64,000 nucleotides of DNA from Ferrovibrio sp046297895 (GCF_046297895.1 NZ_JBKBHC010000004.1:124001-188000), one strand, 5' to 3'. Positions 40,972 through 50,373 are shown, counted from the first letter of the stretch. Notes: generated by a model from the sequence alone, not told the origin. A program made the numbers and translations.

Positions 40972-41658
40972 TCAGTCTTTCTGCGACAGCTTGGTGCCGG
41001 CCGGGCGCTGGCACTGGCGGTACAGCCGCTCGGCATCGGGTTCCTTGAACGACAGGAACCGCATCTCCAGCGCACTCACCACCTTGTAGGACGGATTGTC
41101 GGAGGCGGTCGGGCCCTGATGCTTGGCCGGGGTGATATGCACCAGCGACAGCACGCGCTCGGGGCTGATGCGCATCTCGACGCGGTGATGCTCGTTCAGC
41201 TTCTCGCTGGCGCAGACCTTGCCGAGCTGGTGGTCGAAGCTCTTCACCCGGTCATAGCGCGGATCGGCGCTCACATCCGGCACCGGCGTCACGGCCGCGC
41301 TGGCTACCAGGGCGGGGCGGTATTTGTGGAATTCGGCGGTCGCCAGCACGATGCTGCCGAAGGGGAAGAATATCTCGACATCCTCCAGCCGGGCATGATC
41401 GCCCATGCGGCCGTCCACCACGGGCAGTTCCACCACGCGGGAGGCCGACATGCGGGTGATGTCGTCGTTCAGGCGAATCAGGTTGCGGTCGCCGCGTTCC
41501 TTGGCGCGCTCGGCCTCGAAGGGGACCAGCGCGGTCGGCTTGGCGGCCTTCTTGGACTGAGCCTGGGCGGCGCCGGTCGCGACGACACCAGAGGCGGCCA
41601 GGCCGGCGGCAGCGGCCAGAATCGCCACGGCGATTGTCGCATTCCGGAAACCGATCAT
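40972..41658 (-). CDS. Secreted hypothetical protein
   Basis: About 228 residues with a signal peptide (ATIAVAILAAAAGLAASGVVATGAAQAQ). The mature part shows no recognised motif; it has a conserved-looking VVELPVVDGRMGDHARLEDVEIFFPFG stretch and two Cys (KVCASEK, QCQRPAG). The ATG at 41658 is set by the signal peptide and a strong AGAGGGGGGAA site. Divergent from the yfgM-like gene. Periplasmic function unknown. Confidence 0.75.
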   Translation of the reverse strand: MIGFRNATIAVAILAAAAGLAASGVVATGAAQAQSKKAAKPTALVPFEAERAKERGDRNLIRLNDDITRMSASRVVELPVVDGRMGDHARLEDVEIFFPFGSIVLATAEFHKYRPALVASAAVTPVPDVSADPRYDRVKSFDHQLGKVCASEKLNEHHRVEMRISPERVLSLVHITPAKHQGPTASDNPSYKVVSALEMRFLSFKEPDAERLYRQCQRPAGTKLSQKD

Positions 41659-41895
41659 TCGTCTTTCCCCCCTCTGAAGGGCCGGCCGGCGAACCACCGG
41701 CATCGACATCCCTGACTTCATGGGCGCGGGCAGGTTAATCGATTTTCCGAGTCGTGCCAAGACTCTATGTGTTATCAAATGGTTATCTGAAAATTTGGGA
41801 GTCTTCCGGGCTTTGCCATCGCGCGGGGATGCGGGTAAGGTACGCGCCGCTTCAAAACCGGTCGCCGGACCGGCCGTCAGTTCAGGGAGTCTTCT

Positions 41896-42546
41896 GTGGC
41901 CAATTTCATCGAGGAAGTCGACGAGGAAGTGCGCCGCGACAGGCTGGAAAAAGCCTGGAAGCGCTGGAGCCCCTATGCCATCGGCCTCATCGTATTGCTG
42001 CTCGCCGGCGTCGCCGGTCACCAGGTCTGGAAGAACTGGCAGGCCGAGAAGGCCGCCGCTGCCGGCGTCGCGTTCTCGGCGGCGCTCAACCAGGCCCAGG
42101 CCGGCAAGCCCGCCGATGCCGCCAAGGCTTTCGCCGACATGGCTGCCGCCGGCAAGGACGGCTATGCCCTGCTGGCGCGCTTCCAGCAGGCCGCCATGCT
42201 GATCGAGGCCAAGGATGTTGCCGGCGCCGTGGCCGCCTATGCCGCCATCGCCTCCGATGGCGGCCTGGACCGGCGCTTCCGCGATCTTGCCAACTACCTG
42301 GCGGCCTTTCACGGCTTCGATACGCTCGGCGCCGATGGCGTGCGCCGGCATGTCGCCGCGATCCCGGCCGACAGCGCATGGCATGCCAATGCCCGCGAAC
42401 TGCAGGCCCTGGCCGAACTGAAGGCGGGCAACCGCGATGCCGCGCGTCAGCAGCTCACCGCGCTGGCCGATGATCCGCTGGTGCCCGCCGGCTTGCGTGG
42501 CCGCGCCGCCGAATTGCTCGCCGCCCTGGGCGGCCCTGTGAACTGA
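41896..42546 (+). CDS. YfgM-like membrane-anchored TPR protein
   Basis: A 216-residue protein: short cytosolic N-terminus (ANFIEEVDEEVRRDRLEKAWKRWSP), one transmembrane helix (YAIGLIVLLLAGVAGHQVW), then a helical TPR-like periplasmic domain. This is the YfgM family, which in E. coli associates with the SecYEG/PpiD periplasmic chaperone system. GTG start with GGGAG 6 nt upstream. Followed by bamB and der, the same order as E. coli yfgM-bamB-der. Confidence 0.88.
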   Translation: MANFIEEVDEEVRRDRLEKAWKRWSPYAIGLIVLLLAGVAGHQVWKNWQAEKAAAAGVAFSAALNQAQAGKPADAAKAFADMAAAGKDGYALLARFQQAAMLIEAKDVAGAVAAYAAIASDGGLDRRFRDLANYLAAFHGFDTLGADGVRRHVAAIPADSAWHANARELQALAELKAGNRDAARQQLTALADDPLVPAGLRGRAAELLAALGGPVN

Positions 42547-42559
42547 GCGGCAGGCCGTC

Positions 42560-43909
42560 ATGCTGATGCGTCATCCGATGTTCCGCCTCGCTGCCGTCGC
42601 CGTTGCTGCCCTCGGTCTTGCTGGCTGCGACACGGTGTCGGACTGGTTCGCCAGCGAGACCAAGCCGGTGGTGACCGGCGAGCGCATTTCCGTGCTCGCC
42701 TTCGACAGCCAGCTCGATCCCGATCCGCAACTGGCCGAAACGCCGGTCTCGCTGCCGAAACCGTGGCGCAATCCGGAATGGCCGCAGGGCGGCGGCTATC
42801 CCGGCCATGCGATGTATCACCTGGCCCTGGGCGACGGCCTGCGCCGCGCCTGGAGCGCCGATCTCGGCAGTTCGGCCGACGACGAGCAGAAGATCCTGTC
42901 CCAGCCCGTGGTGGCGGGCGGCCGCGTTTTTGCCATGGATGCCGAGGCCCGCGTCAGCGCCTTCGACGCGAATACCGGTCGGCGCCTGTGGCGCGTCGAA
43001 CTCACCCCGCGCAGGGAAGAGGGCGGCGCCATCGGCGGCGGCCTCGCCTGGCATGCCGGCCGCGTGATCGTCACCACCGGCTACGGCGATGTGGTCGCGC
43101 TGCAGGATTCCACCGGCCTTGCCCATTGGGTCACCTCGCTGAAGCAGCCGATCCGCGGCGCGCCGGCGGCCGAGGGCAACCGCGTCTTCGCCGTCACCTA
43201 CGACAACCAGGTGCATGCGCTGGATATCGAGCGCGGCACCGAATTGTGGACCTATGCCGGCGTGGCCGAAACGGCCGGCTTCCTCGGCGCGGCCAATCCT
43301 GCGGTCGAAGGCAATGTGGTGGTGGTGCCGTTTTCCTCGGGCGAGCTGCTGGCCCTGCGCGCCGATACCGGCGTGGTGGTGTGGAGCGAACAGCTCATCC
43401 GCGCTTCGGGCCGCATCAGCCAGGCCGGCGCGCTGAACGACATCAACGGCCGTCCGGTGATCGACCGCGACCGCGTCTATGCCGTCAGCCAGTCGGGCCG
43501 GTTCGTTGCGCTCGACATGCGCAGCGGCGAACGCATCTGGGAGCGCGTCATCCCCAGCATCCAGACGCCATGGGCGGCCGGCGATTTCATCTATGCCGTC
43601 ACCATCGACGCCGAACTGCTCTGCCTGTCGCGCCGCGATGGCAAGGTGAAATGGATCCGCCAGTTGCGCCGCTATGAAGACCCCAAGGCAAAGACGCGCA
43701 AGGGCATCATCACCTGGCATGGCCCGGTGCTGGCGGGCGACCGCCTGCTGCTGGCCTCCACCGACGAGCGCCTGTTCGCCGTGTCGCCCTATACCGGCGA
43801 CCTGATCGGCCAGGTCTCGCTGCCCGACAAGGCGTCGGTAGCGCCCGTGGTGGCCGACGGCACGCTCTATGTCGTCACCGACGACGCGCAGCTGATCGCA
43901 TATCGCTAA
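42560..43909 (+). CDS. bamB: Outer membrane assembly lipoprotein BamB
   Basis: A 449-residue lipoprotein: signal with lipobox LAGC (Cys near residue 22), then an eight-bladed PQQ/WD40-like beta-propeller with repeats ending in GTELWTYAGV-, GVVVWSEQLI- and GERIWERVIP-like patterns. BamB is an accessory of the BAM complex that folds outer-membrane beta-barrels. Its place between the yfgM-like gene and der is the conserved arrangement. Confidence 0.93.
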   Translation: MLMRHPMFRLAAVAVAALGLAGCDTVSDWFASETKPVVTGERISVLAFDSQLDPDPQLAETPVSLPKPWRNPEWPQGGGYPGHAMYHLALGDGLRRAWSADLGSSADDEQKILSQPVVAGGRVFAMDAEARVSAFDANTGRRLWRVELTPRREEGGAIGGGLAWHAGRVIVTTGYGDVVALQDSTGLAHWVTSLKQPIRGAPAAEGNRVFAVTYDNQVHALDIERGTELWTYAGVAETAGFLGAANPAVEGNVVVVPFSSGELLALRADTGVVVWSEQLIRASGRISQAGALNDINGRPVIDRDRVYAVSQSGRFVALDMRSGERIWERVIPSIQTPWAAGDFIYAVTIDAELLCLSRRDGKVKWIRQLRRYEDPKAKTRKGIITWHGPVLAGDRLLLASTDERLFAVSPYTGDLIGQVSLPDKASVAPVVADGTLYVVTDDAQLIAYR

Positions 43910-43919
43910 GACAGTCGCC

Positions 43920-45332
43920 ATGCCCGCCAAAGTCGCTATCGTCGGCCGGCCCAATGTCGGCAAGTCGACTCTGTTCAATCGCCTGGTCGGCAAGCGCCTG
44001 GCCATCGTCGACGACACGCCGGGCGTCACGCGCGACCGGCGCGAGGGCGCGGCGCGGCTGGGCGATCTCGAATTCATCGCCGTCGATACTGCCGGCCTGG
44101 AAGAGGCCGACGACGAGAGCATGGCCGGCCGCATGCGGCAGCAGACGGAGGCGGCCGTGCGCGAGGCGGCCGCCGTGCTGTTCGTCATTGACGGCCGCGC
44201 CGGCGTCACGCCGATGGACAGGCATTTCGCCAACTGGCTGCGCAAGCAGAAGCGGCCGGTGCTGCTGCTGGCTAACAAATGCGAGGGCGGTGCCGGCGGG
44301 TTCGGCGTGGCCGAGGCGCATGGCCTGGGCTTCGGCGACCCGATCCCGGTTTCGGCCGAACATGGCGAGGGCCTGTACGACCTGTCGCTGGCCCTCATCG
44401 AGCATATCGCCGGCAATGCCGAGGGCGTGCCGGGCGACGATGCGGATGAACTCGACATGGTCGAGGCCGATATCGACATCGATCCCGATGCCGAGGCGCC
44501 GGCGGAAGATCCGAACCGTCCGATCCAGCTTGCCGTGGTCGGCCGCCCCAATGCGGGCAAGTCGACGCTGGTCAACAAGCTGATCGGCAGCGACCGCCTG
44601 CTCACCGGCCCCGAGCCGGGCCTGACCCGCGATGCTATCGCCATCGAATGGGAATACGAGGGCCGGCGGGTGAAACTGGTCGACACGGCCGGTCTGCGCC
44701 GCAAGGCCCGCGTCGAGCACAAGCTGGAGAAACTGTCGGTCGCCGACACGCTGCGCACCGTGCGCCTGGCCCAGGTTGTGGTGCTGGTGCTGGATGGCGC
44801 GCTGGGCATGGACAAGCAGGATCTCACCATCGCCGACCATGTGATGCAGGAAGGCCGCGCCCTGGTGATCGCGGTGAACAAGTGGGACGCGGTGGAAGAC
44901 CGTGCGCTGGCACTGAAGGAGATCGAGGATCGGCTGGAGAAATCGCTGCCGCAGGCGCGCGGCATTCCGGTCGTCACCTTCTCGGCGCTGACCGGCCGCC
45001 ATCTCGATCGCCTGCTGCCGGCGGTGATGAAGCAGTATGAACGCTGGAACCGCCGCATCCCCACCTCGCAGCTCAACCGCTGGCTGGAGGAGATGATCGC
45101 GCGCAATCCGCCGCCGCTGGCCGGCGGGCGCAGCGTGCGCATCCGCTATGCCACCCAGGTGAAGGCGCGGCCGCCGACGATTGCGCTGTTCGCGCCGCGC
45201 GCCGAGTTCATCCCTGAATCCTACCTGCGCTATCTGATCAACGGCCTGCGCGAGACCTTCGACCTGCAGGGCGTGCCGATCCGCATGCATCTGCGCAAGG
45301 GCAAGAATCCCTACGTCCGCGACGAGGACTGA
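43920..45332 (+). CDS. der: Ribosome biogenesis GTPase Der (EngA)
   Basis: A 470-residue GTPase with two G domains in tandem: P-loops GRPNVGKSTLFNRL and GRPNAGKSTLVNKL, G3 DTAGL in both, NKCE/NKWD G4 motifs, then a KH-like domain. Needed for 50S subunit maturation. Last gene of the yfgM-bamB-der set, 10 nt after bamB. Confidence 0.97.
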   Translation: MPAKVAIVGRPNVGKSTLFNRLVGKRLAIVDDTPGVTRDRREGAARLGDLEFIAVDTAGLEEADDESMAGRMRQQTEAAVREAAAVLFVIDGRAGVTPMDRHFANWLRKQKRPVLLLANKCEGGAGGFGVAEAHGLGFGDPIPVSAEHGEGLYDLSLALIEHIAGNAEGVPGDDADELDMVEADIDIDPDAEAPAEDPNRPIQLAVVGRPNAGKSTLVNKLIGSDRLLTGPEPGLTRDAIAIEWEYEGRRVKLVDTAGLRRKARVEHKLEKLSVADTLRTVRLAQVVVLVLDGALGMDKQDLTIADHVMQEGRALVIAVNKWDAVEDRALALKEIEDRLEKSLPQARGIPVVTFSALTGRHLDRLLPAVMKQYERWNRRIPTSQLNRWLEEMIARNPPPLAGGRSVRIRYATQVKARPPTIALFAPRAEFIPESYLRYLINGLRETFDLQGVPIRMHLRKGKNPYVRDED

Positions 45333-45335
45333 CGG

Positions 45336-46619
45336 TCAGCTCAGCAGCAGCAGCCCGGCCCAGGCCGCGCCTGCCACCAGCAGCAGGCCGGGAATCACCC
45401 GCAGGGCATAGCCGCCGCCGCCGGCGAACCAGGCGAAGGCCATCTTGCTGGCCGTGTTGGCGGTGAAGGCGGCCAGCACCGGGATTGCGGCGGTCGCCGC
45501 ATCGATCTTGCCGCCCTGAACCAGCGCCGCCACCGAGATCGCCGCCGCATGGGTGTCGGCGAAGCCGGCCAGAGCGGCCGCCACCAGCACGCCCTGCGCG
45601 CCGAAGATGTCCTGCAGCGCCGCCGCGGCGAACAGCATCGCCGCCAGCAGGGCGGCGAAAAGCAGCGCGCTGCCGAGCCGGAAGGCGCGGCCGGGCTCGC
45701 CGCTATGGCCATGCTCCTGCCGCAGGGCGGCGAGGGTGAAAACAGCGCCATACAACATGGCGGCCAGGCCGGCGCAGATGAGCGGCCGGGCAAGTTCGGC
45801 CAGCACCGTCAGACTCACTGCCGCCAGCACCGCCGCCATCTGCAGAACGGTGGCCACCGTCGACAGCACCGCGCCGGCCACTGCAGCGCTGCGGTCGTGC
45901 GGCGTCCTGCGGGCATGGCCGCCCAGCGCGCCGATGGTGGCGGTGCTGGACACGAAGCCGCCGGCAAAGCCGGCCAGCGGCAGGCCGTGGCGGCTGCCCA
46001 GGGCGCGCCGGGCAATATGGCCGATGCCGCCGATGGCCATCACCAGGATCACCACGATCCAGATCTTGGCCGGGTTGAACGCGGCATAGGGCCCCATCGC
46101 GCGATCGGGCAGCAGCGGCAGGATCACCAGCGTGGCGCCGGCGAAGATCAGCCCGTCGCGCACCTCGGCTTCGGTCAGCACCCGGCGCACGAAGGCATGC
46201 ATCGCGTTGCGCGCCGCCAGCAGCGCCGTCACCGCCACGCCGACGCCGGCGGCCAGGTCGGGCCGTTCCATGCACAATCCGCCGAGCAGCAGGGTCAGCA
46301 GCAGGGCGATTTCCGAGGTGAGGCCCGGATCGTCGCGGCCGGCCTCGCTCTGCATCTGGCGGCGATAGGCGATGGCGGTCAGCAGGGCGGTGCCGGCGGT
46401 TGCGACGGCCAGCAGCAGGGCCCCGCCGATGGTGATCGCGGTGGCGCCGGCCAGCGCGGCCAGCGTGAAGGTGCGGATGCCGGCAGCGGCGCGCTGCGGC
46501 CCTTCGCCCTTGCGGCGCTCGCGCTCGGCGCCGATCAGCAGGCCGATGCCCAGCGCGGCGGCGAACCCGACGACCAGCGGATCGAAACCGTGCGAATTGA
46601 AACCGGGCAGATCAGGAAT
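45336..46619 (-). CDS. MgtC/SapB-DUF4010 integral membrane protein, probable ATT start
   Basis: About 427 residues. An N-terminal MgtC-like part (GLLIGAERERRKGEGPQRAAAGIRTFTLAALAGA) is followed by the multi-pass DUF4010 domain. Restricting the start to ATG would cut it to 339 residues and lose the MgtC motif. In the true frame the stop TAG is at about 46654, and the best-placed start is ATT at 46619 with GGAGGG 7 nt upstream; no in-frame ATG, GTG or TTG is available between them. Function of the fused family is unknown (MgtC relates to Mg2+ stress). Confidence 0.8.
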   Translation of the reverse strand: MPDLPGFNSHGFDPLVVGFAAALGIGLLIGAERERRKGEGPQRAAAGIRTFTLAALAGATAITIGGALLLAVATAGTALLTAIAYRRQMQSEAGRDDPGLTSEIALLLTLLLGGLCMERPDLAAGVGVAVTALLAARNAMHAFVRRVLTEAEVRDGLIFAGATLVILPLLPDRAMGPYAAFNPAKIWIVVILVMAIGGIGHIARRALGSRHGLPLAGFAGGFVSSTATIGALGGHARRTPHDRSAAVAGAVLSTVATVLQMAAVLAAVSLTVLAELARPLICAGLAAMLYGAVFTLAALRQEHGHSGEPGRAFRLGSALLFAALLAAMLFAAAALQDIFGAQGVLVAAALAGFADTHAAAISVAALVQGGKIDAATAAIPVLAAFTANTASKMAFAWFAGGGGYALRVIPGLLLVAGAAWAGLLLLS

Positions 46620-46671
46620 GGTGCGGCCCTCCGGAATGGCCGCGCGAGCCTAGCAGTCCTGCCTTGCGCTG

Positions 46672-47304
46672 TCAGTCCGGCGGCAGGTCGGGCAGCTCGG
46701 CCAGGGGATAGGCCTGCATCGCATCGCTGGGGCGCGGCCGCACCGACTCGGTCCATTCTGGATCGCGCCTGAACAGGCTGTAGCCGATCACGCCGAAGGG
46801 CGATCCGTCGTCGTTCATCAGCGGCAGCATCAGCCGCTCGATGCTCAGGCCATAGGCTTTCGGCGCATGGTTCTGCGGCCGGCCGTGGATGATCGCCGGC
46901 GTCGCGGCACAGCGCACCAGGCTTTCGAGGCTGACGCGGGCCTTGGCTTCATCGCCCCACAGCTCCTTCAGGTCGAGGCCGATGATGCCGCGACCCCAGT
47001 AGAACAGGATCTCCTCGCCGGCGAGCGTGAGGCGGGCGTTGCGCAGGTCGGGATCGAGGCGGAAGATCCACAGATGCGGCAGGCAGTGGCGCAGTGCGAT
47101 CGGATCGATGTCGCGCCGCCGCGGCGGCAGCTTGCCGGTCGGCGCGTCCACCGGGCCGAAGCGCGGCGCCGGCTGGCGCCACTGGGCCCAGCAGCGCAGG
47201 AAGGTGTGCATGTGCGGGTCGTGGATGTCGGGCCAGCCATGGCCTGCGGTGATGCTGGCCGGTGAACGGGGAATGGTCGGCGGCTGGACGGACAGGACAG
47301 ACAT
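46672..47304 (-). CDS. PAS_5-type PAS domain protein
   Basis: A 210-residue protein matching the alphaproteobacterial PAS_5 family: MHTFLRCWAQWRQPAPRFGPVDAPTGKLPPRRRDIDPIALRHCLPHLWIFRLDP, then LAGEEILFYWGRGIIGLDLKELWGD, and LMLPLMNDDGSPFGVIGYSLFR. It is a lone sensor-type domain with no output domain. The start at 47304 is chosen for the GAAGAG upstream and family length. Signal sensed unknown. Confidence 0.8.
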   Translation of the reverse strand: MSVLSVQPPTIPRSPASITAGHGWPDIHDPHMHTFLRCWAQWRQPAPRFGPVDAPTGKLPPRRRDIDPIALRHCLPHLWIFRLDPDLRNARLTLAGEEILFYWGRGIIGLDLKELWGDEAKARVSLESLVRCAATPAIIHGRPQNHAPKAYGLSIERLMLPLMNDDGSPFGVIGYSLFRRDPEWTESVRPRPSDAMQAYPLAELPDLPPD

Positions 47305-47495
47305 GCGGCGACTCTTCGTCGGACGGAAATACAGGGACGGCCATACGGGCGGCACCGGGCGACGCTAGCGATCCCGCGCTGCGCCGGGCAGTAGAAATCC
47401 GGTTACGCCACGCCGCGCGGGTATTACAGGTGCGATTGACGCCCTGCGGCATATGCGGAAGACTGAAGCCTGTTACGGGATTGTAACGAGGACCC

Positions 47496-48194
47496 ATGGG
47501 CGACCGATTTTTCCACAGCCGCCACCCGAATCTGGAAACCCTGCTGCGTCGCCCGCCGGCCGTATCGGGCCTGATTCCCTCGCGCCTGGCCGGCATCGGC
47601 CACAATGGCGGGCCACCGCTCGACATGTCGGGCGTTGCCGTGGCCTGGCGCCGCGCCCATGCCAAAGCCTGGCAGGCGCCGCCGCGCGAGATCGTGCAGA
47701 TGCGCCTGCGCCGCGCCGCCCGGCTCGGCCTGAGTTATCGCGATGTCACGCTCGCACTACTCGATCGCGGCTGCCATCTCTCGACGCTGCTGCTGCCGCT
47801 GCATCATGCCTTCGCGGCGACGCGCGACCGTGACGGCGGATTGCATCTGGCTGCCGCACCGGAGATCACCGACAAGATCGCGCGGCTCGATGGACGGCTG
47901 TTCCTGCTGCTCGACGAGGCGATGACCGGCCCGCTGGATGCGGCAACGCGCCGCGCGCTGCTGCAGCGGATCAACGCATCGCATGACGGCAAGGTCGAGG
48001 CGCTGCTGACGCTGCCCTTCCGGCCGATGGACACCGAGGCGCAGCGGGCGCAACGCCTGCGCCGCCTGCTCAGGCAGCATGGCGCCCCGCGTCAGGAATG
48101 CGTGCTGCTCGGCCTCACCTGGGCCGAGATCCGCCTCGCCGAGGCCGCCGGGCTCGGCCTGTTCAAGCCGGTCGGCGACTGGTTCGCCGGCTGA
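47496..48194 (+). CDS. Hypothetical protein with GHNGGPP motif
   Basis: 232 residues, no signal or membrane helix. The N-terminus carries GIGHNGGPPLD, a motif repeated in many alphaproteobacterial proteins of unknown role. The rest is charged and helical, ending FKPVGDWFAG. No domain could be recognised; a degenerate HAD-like or regulatory fold cannot be excluded. Good GC-rich codon use supports a real gene. Confidence 0.6.
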   Translation: MGDRFFHSRHPNLETLLRRPPAVSGLIPSRLAGIGHNGGPPLDMSGVAVAWRRAHAKAWQAPPREIVQMRLRRAARLGLSYRDVTLALLDRGCHLSTLLLPLHHAFAATRDRDGGLHLAAAPEITDKIARLDGRLFLLLDEAMTGPLDAATRRALLQRINASHDGKVEALLTLPFRPMDTEAQRAQRLRRLLRQHGAPRQECVLLGLTWAEIRLAEAAGLGLFKPVGDWFAG

Positions 48195-48281
48195 GTTTCC
48201 AGCCCATACTTCGACCCGCACCGAAGCATCCGCCGCCGTGGTCCTGCCATGATCGCCGGAGATTCGGTTCCGGAGCTGTCC

Positions 48282-49031
48282 ATGACTTTTGATCCCCTGA
48301 CGTTGGCCTGGATTGTCGCCGTCTTCCTGCTCGCCGGCATGGTGAAGGGCGTGATCGGCCTTGGCCTGCCCAGCATCTCGCTCGGCCTGCTGGCGGCCAC
48401 GCTCGACCTCACGCTGGCGATGATCCTGCTGCTGGCGCCCAACCTGGTCACCAACCTGTGGCAGGCCCTGCATGGCGGGCATCTGCGCGCGCTGCTGCGC
48501 CGGCTGTGGCCCTTCCTGCTCTGCGCCGCCATCGCCATCTGGCCGGGCAGCGCCGCGCTCGGCGCGGTGGACGGCAGGGCGCTGGCCGCCTTGCTCGGCC
48601 TGCTGCTGATGGTCTATGCGCTGCTCGGCCTGCTGCGGCCGCCGCTGCGCCTCGCCGCGCGCCATGAAGTCTGGGCCGGGCCGCTGACCGGCATCGTCAA
48701 CGGCATCCTCACCGGGCTCACCGGCAGCTTCGTGGTGCCCGGCGTGCCCTACCTGCAGGCGCTGGGCCTGAGCCGCGACCAGTTCGTGCAGGCGATGGGC
48801 CTGCTGTTCATGGCTTCCACGCTTGGCCTCGGCGCCAGCCTAGGCGGCCGCAGCATGCTGGGCCCGGAAACCCTGGCCATGTCTGCCGGCTGCGTCGTGC
48901 CGGCGCTGGCCGGCATGGCGCTGGGCCGCCGCCTGCGGCACCGCCTGTCGGAAGCCGCATTCAAGCGCGTCTTCTATCTCGGGCTGCTGCTGCTGGGCCT
49001 CTATATCGTGGCGCGCTGGCTGCTGGCCTAG
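48282..49031 (+). CDS. TauE/SafE family sulfite/organosulfonate exporter
   Basis: A 249-residue membrane protein with about eight hydrophobic segments and two family repeats (GMVKGVIGLGLPSISLGLL; GPLTGIVNGILTGLTGSFVVPGVPYLQALGL). Likely inner-membrane anion exporter; exact substrate not known. The ATG at 48282 has GGAG 6 nt upstream; a longer frame from 48249 is less likely. Its 3' end overlaps the convergent GST by 4 nt. Confidence 0.9.
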   Translation: MTFDPLTLAWIVAVFLLAGMVKGVIGLGLPSISLGLLAATLDLTLAMILLLAPNLVTNLWQALHGGHLRALLRRLWPFLLCAAIAIWPGSAALGAVDGRALAALLGLLLMVYALLGLLRPPLRLAARHEVWAGPLTGIVNGILTGLTGSFVVPGVPYLQALGLSRDQFVQAMGLLFMASTLGLGASLGGRSMLGPETLAMSAGCVVPALAGMALGRRLRHRLSEAAFKRVFYLGLLLLGLYIVARWLLA

Positions 49032-49690
49032 GCCACGCCCAGGCTGCCATGCGACTGGAAAGCCGGCCGCGCGCGCAGCCTGTCGTAATAGGCCTGCACA
49101 TGGGGGAAGGCGGGGCGCGTAAAGCCGGCCGCTTCCCCGAATTGCTCGATGGGCGTCAGCATCCAGCGATGCACGCCGAGGCCGACGGGGATGTCGGCCA
49201 GCGTGAAGGCCTGCGCCGCGATATGCCCGCCCGTCTTCTGCAGTTGCGCCTCGACGATCGCCAGCATGCCGGCCCAGCTTTGCAGCGAGGCGGCGATCTG
49301 GCCGGCGTCGTCGAAACCCGGCGCGCGCCGCACCAACGCCAGGAAGGCATAGCGCCAGGCGGCATTGAACTCGGTGGCCTGCCAGTCGATCCACTGCTCG
49401 ACGCGCGCCCGCGCGCGCGCATGTTGGGCATCGGCGCGCGGCAGCAGGTCGAAGCGTTCTTCGCGCGCGGCCAGCCAGCGCAGGATGGTGTTCGACTCCC
49501 ACAGCACGAAATCGCCATCGATGACGACAGGCACCAGGCGGTTGGGATTGAGCGCGGCGAAGGCCAGATCGTCGGTGCTCCGGAAGCCCGCGCCCCAGTC
49601 CTCGCGCGCGTATGGCACGCCCATCTCGGCACAGGCCCACAGCACCTTGCGCACGTTGATCGAGGAAACCTTGCCCAGAATCTTCAGCAT
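49028..49690 (-). CDS. Glutathione S-transferase
   Basis: A 220-residue GST: thioredoxin-like N-domain (LKILGKVSSINVRKVLWACAEMGVPY; VPVVIDGDFVLWESNTILRWLA with the glutathione-contacting ES) and an all-helical C-domain (FTLADIPVGLGVHRW). The Ser in KVSSINVRK is the likely catalytic residue. Stand-alone, convergent with the TauE gene. Confidence 0.9.
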   Translation of the reverse strand: MLKILGKVSSINVRKVLWACAEMGVPYAREDWGAGFRSTDDLAFAALNPNRLVPVVIDGDFVLWESNTILRWLAAREERFDLLPRADAQHARARARVEQWIDWQATEFNAAWRYAFLALVRRAPGFDDAGQIAASLQSWAGMLAIVEAQLQKTGGHIAAQAFTLADIPVGLGVHRWMLTPIEQFGEAAGFTRPAFPHVQAYYDRLRARPAFQSHGSLGVA

Positions 49691-49784
49691 GGCGGCAGAC
49701 TAAAGCGGCGGGCGGGTGGCGCAAGCGCGGAATTGCAGGGATGCAATCCGCATCGTCGCCGGGCCTGTGCCGCCCGGCATCGCC

Positions 49785-50234
49785 TTAGGGTATGTCGCCC
49801 GGCAACGCCGCCGTGAACCGGCCGAGCAGCTCGGCCAGCGTGGCGATCTCGTCGGAATCCCAGCGGTCGCGGAACACTTCGGCCGCCTTGCGCTTCAGCG
49901 TCTTCTCGGCTTCTTCCACGCGGGTGAGGCCGGTTTTGCTCAGCACCACATAGCCCACGCGGGCATCGCGCGGATCGGCCTCGCGCTTCACGAAGCCGGA
50001 TTTCTCCAGCGGCAGGCACATGCGCGTGATGGTGGACTGGCTGGTGTGCAGGCGCTGCGCCAGGTCGACGCGGCGCAGGCGATGCAGGGGCGCATGGGCC
50101 AGCTGCATCAGCAGCAGCAGTTCATTCAGCCCCAGGCCATGCACCGAATTGAGTTCGGGGTTCAGCCGGGCATCGAGGAAGGCCTGGGCGCGGAACAGGC
50201 GCAGCAGGGCGGAGAGGGCGGTGGCGTTGCTCAT
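49785..50234 (-). CDS. MarR family transcriptional regulator
   Basis: About 149 residues: FRAQAFLDARLNPELNSVHGLGLNELLLLMQL, then wHTH VDLAQRLHTSQSTITRMCLPLEKSGFVKREADPRDARVGYVVLS and a dimer helix. The start at 50234 is preferred over 50270 because the longer form would run through the inverted-repeat operator at 50253-50276. Target genes and ligand unknown. Confidence 0.88.
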   Translation of the reverse strand: MSNATALSALLRLFRAQAFLDARLNPELNSVHGLGLNELLLLMQLAHAPLHRLRRVDLAQRLHTSQSTITRMCLPLEKSGFVKREADPRDARVGYVVLSKTGLTRVEEAEKTLKRKAAEVFRDRWDSDEIATLAELLGRFTAALPGDIP

Positions 50235-50252
50235 GTCGCCGGATATATACCG

Positions 50253-50276
50253 ATATGCTTCCGTATGCAAGCATAT
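50253..50276. promoter_or_regulatory. Probable MarR operator
   Basis: Perfect inverted repeat ATATGCTT/AAGCATAT with an 8-nt spacer, directly upstream of the MarR start. AT-rich palindrome of the length MarR dimers bind; likely autoregulation. Confidence 0.7.
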
Positions 50277-50328
50277 TTGAAATATTATTTGACGGCCCCA
50301 GAATCCTCGCCATTACCAACCATTCGTC

Positions 50329-50351
50329 ACCCTCGGGCTTGGCCCGAGGGT
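50329..50351. repeat. Palindromic repeat element, downstream of the nuclease gene
   Basis: ACCCTCGGGC/GCCCGAGGGT with a 3-nt loop, followed by a TCCACG motif. This form resembles palindromic intergenic elements found in many copies in alphaproteobacterial genomes; it may also stop transcription. Confidence 0.65.
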
Positions 50352-50373
50352 CCACGTCTTGTTGTCAGTTCTC

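Noticed and set aside
42455..45142. Long Ser/Arg-rich open frame opposite bamB and der
   Set aside because: Same GC-driven antisense effect; no ribosome site or domain, and it covers two well-supported genes.
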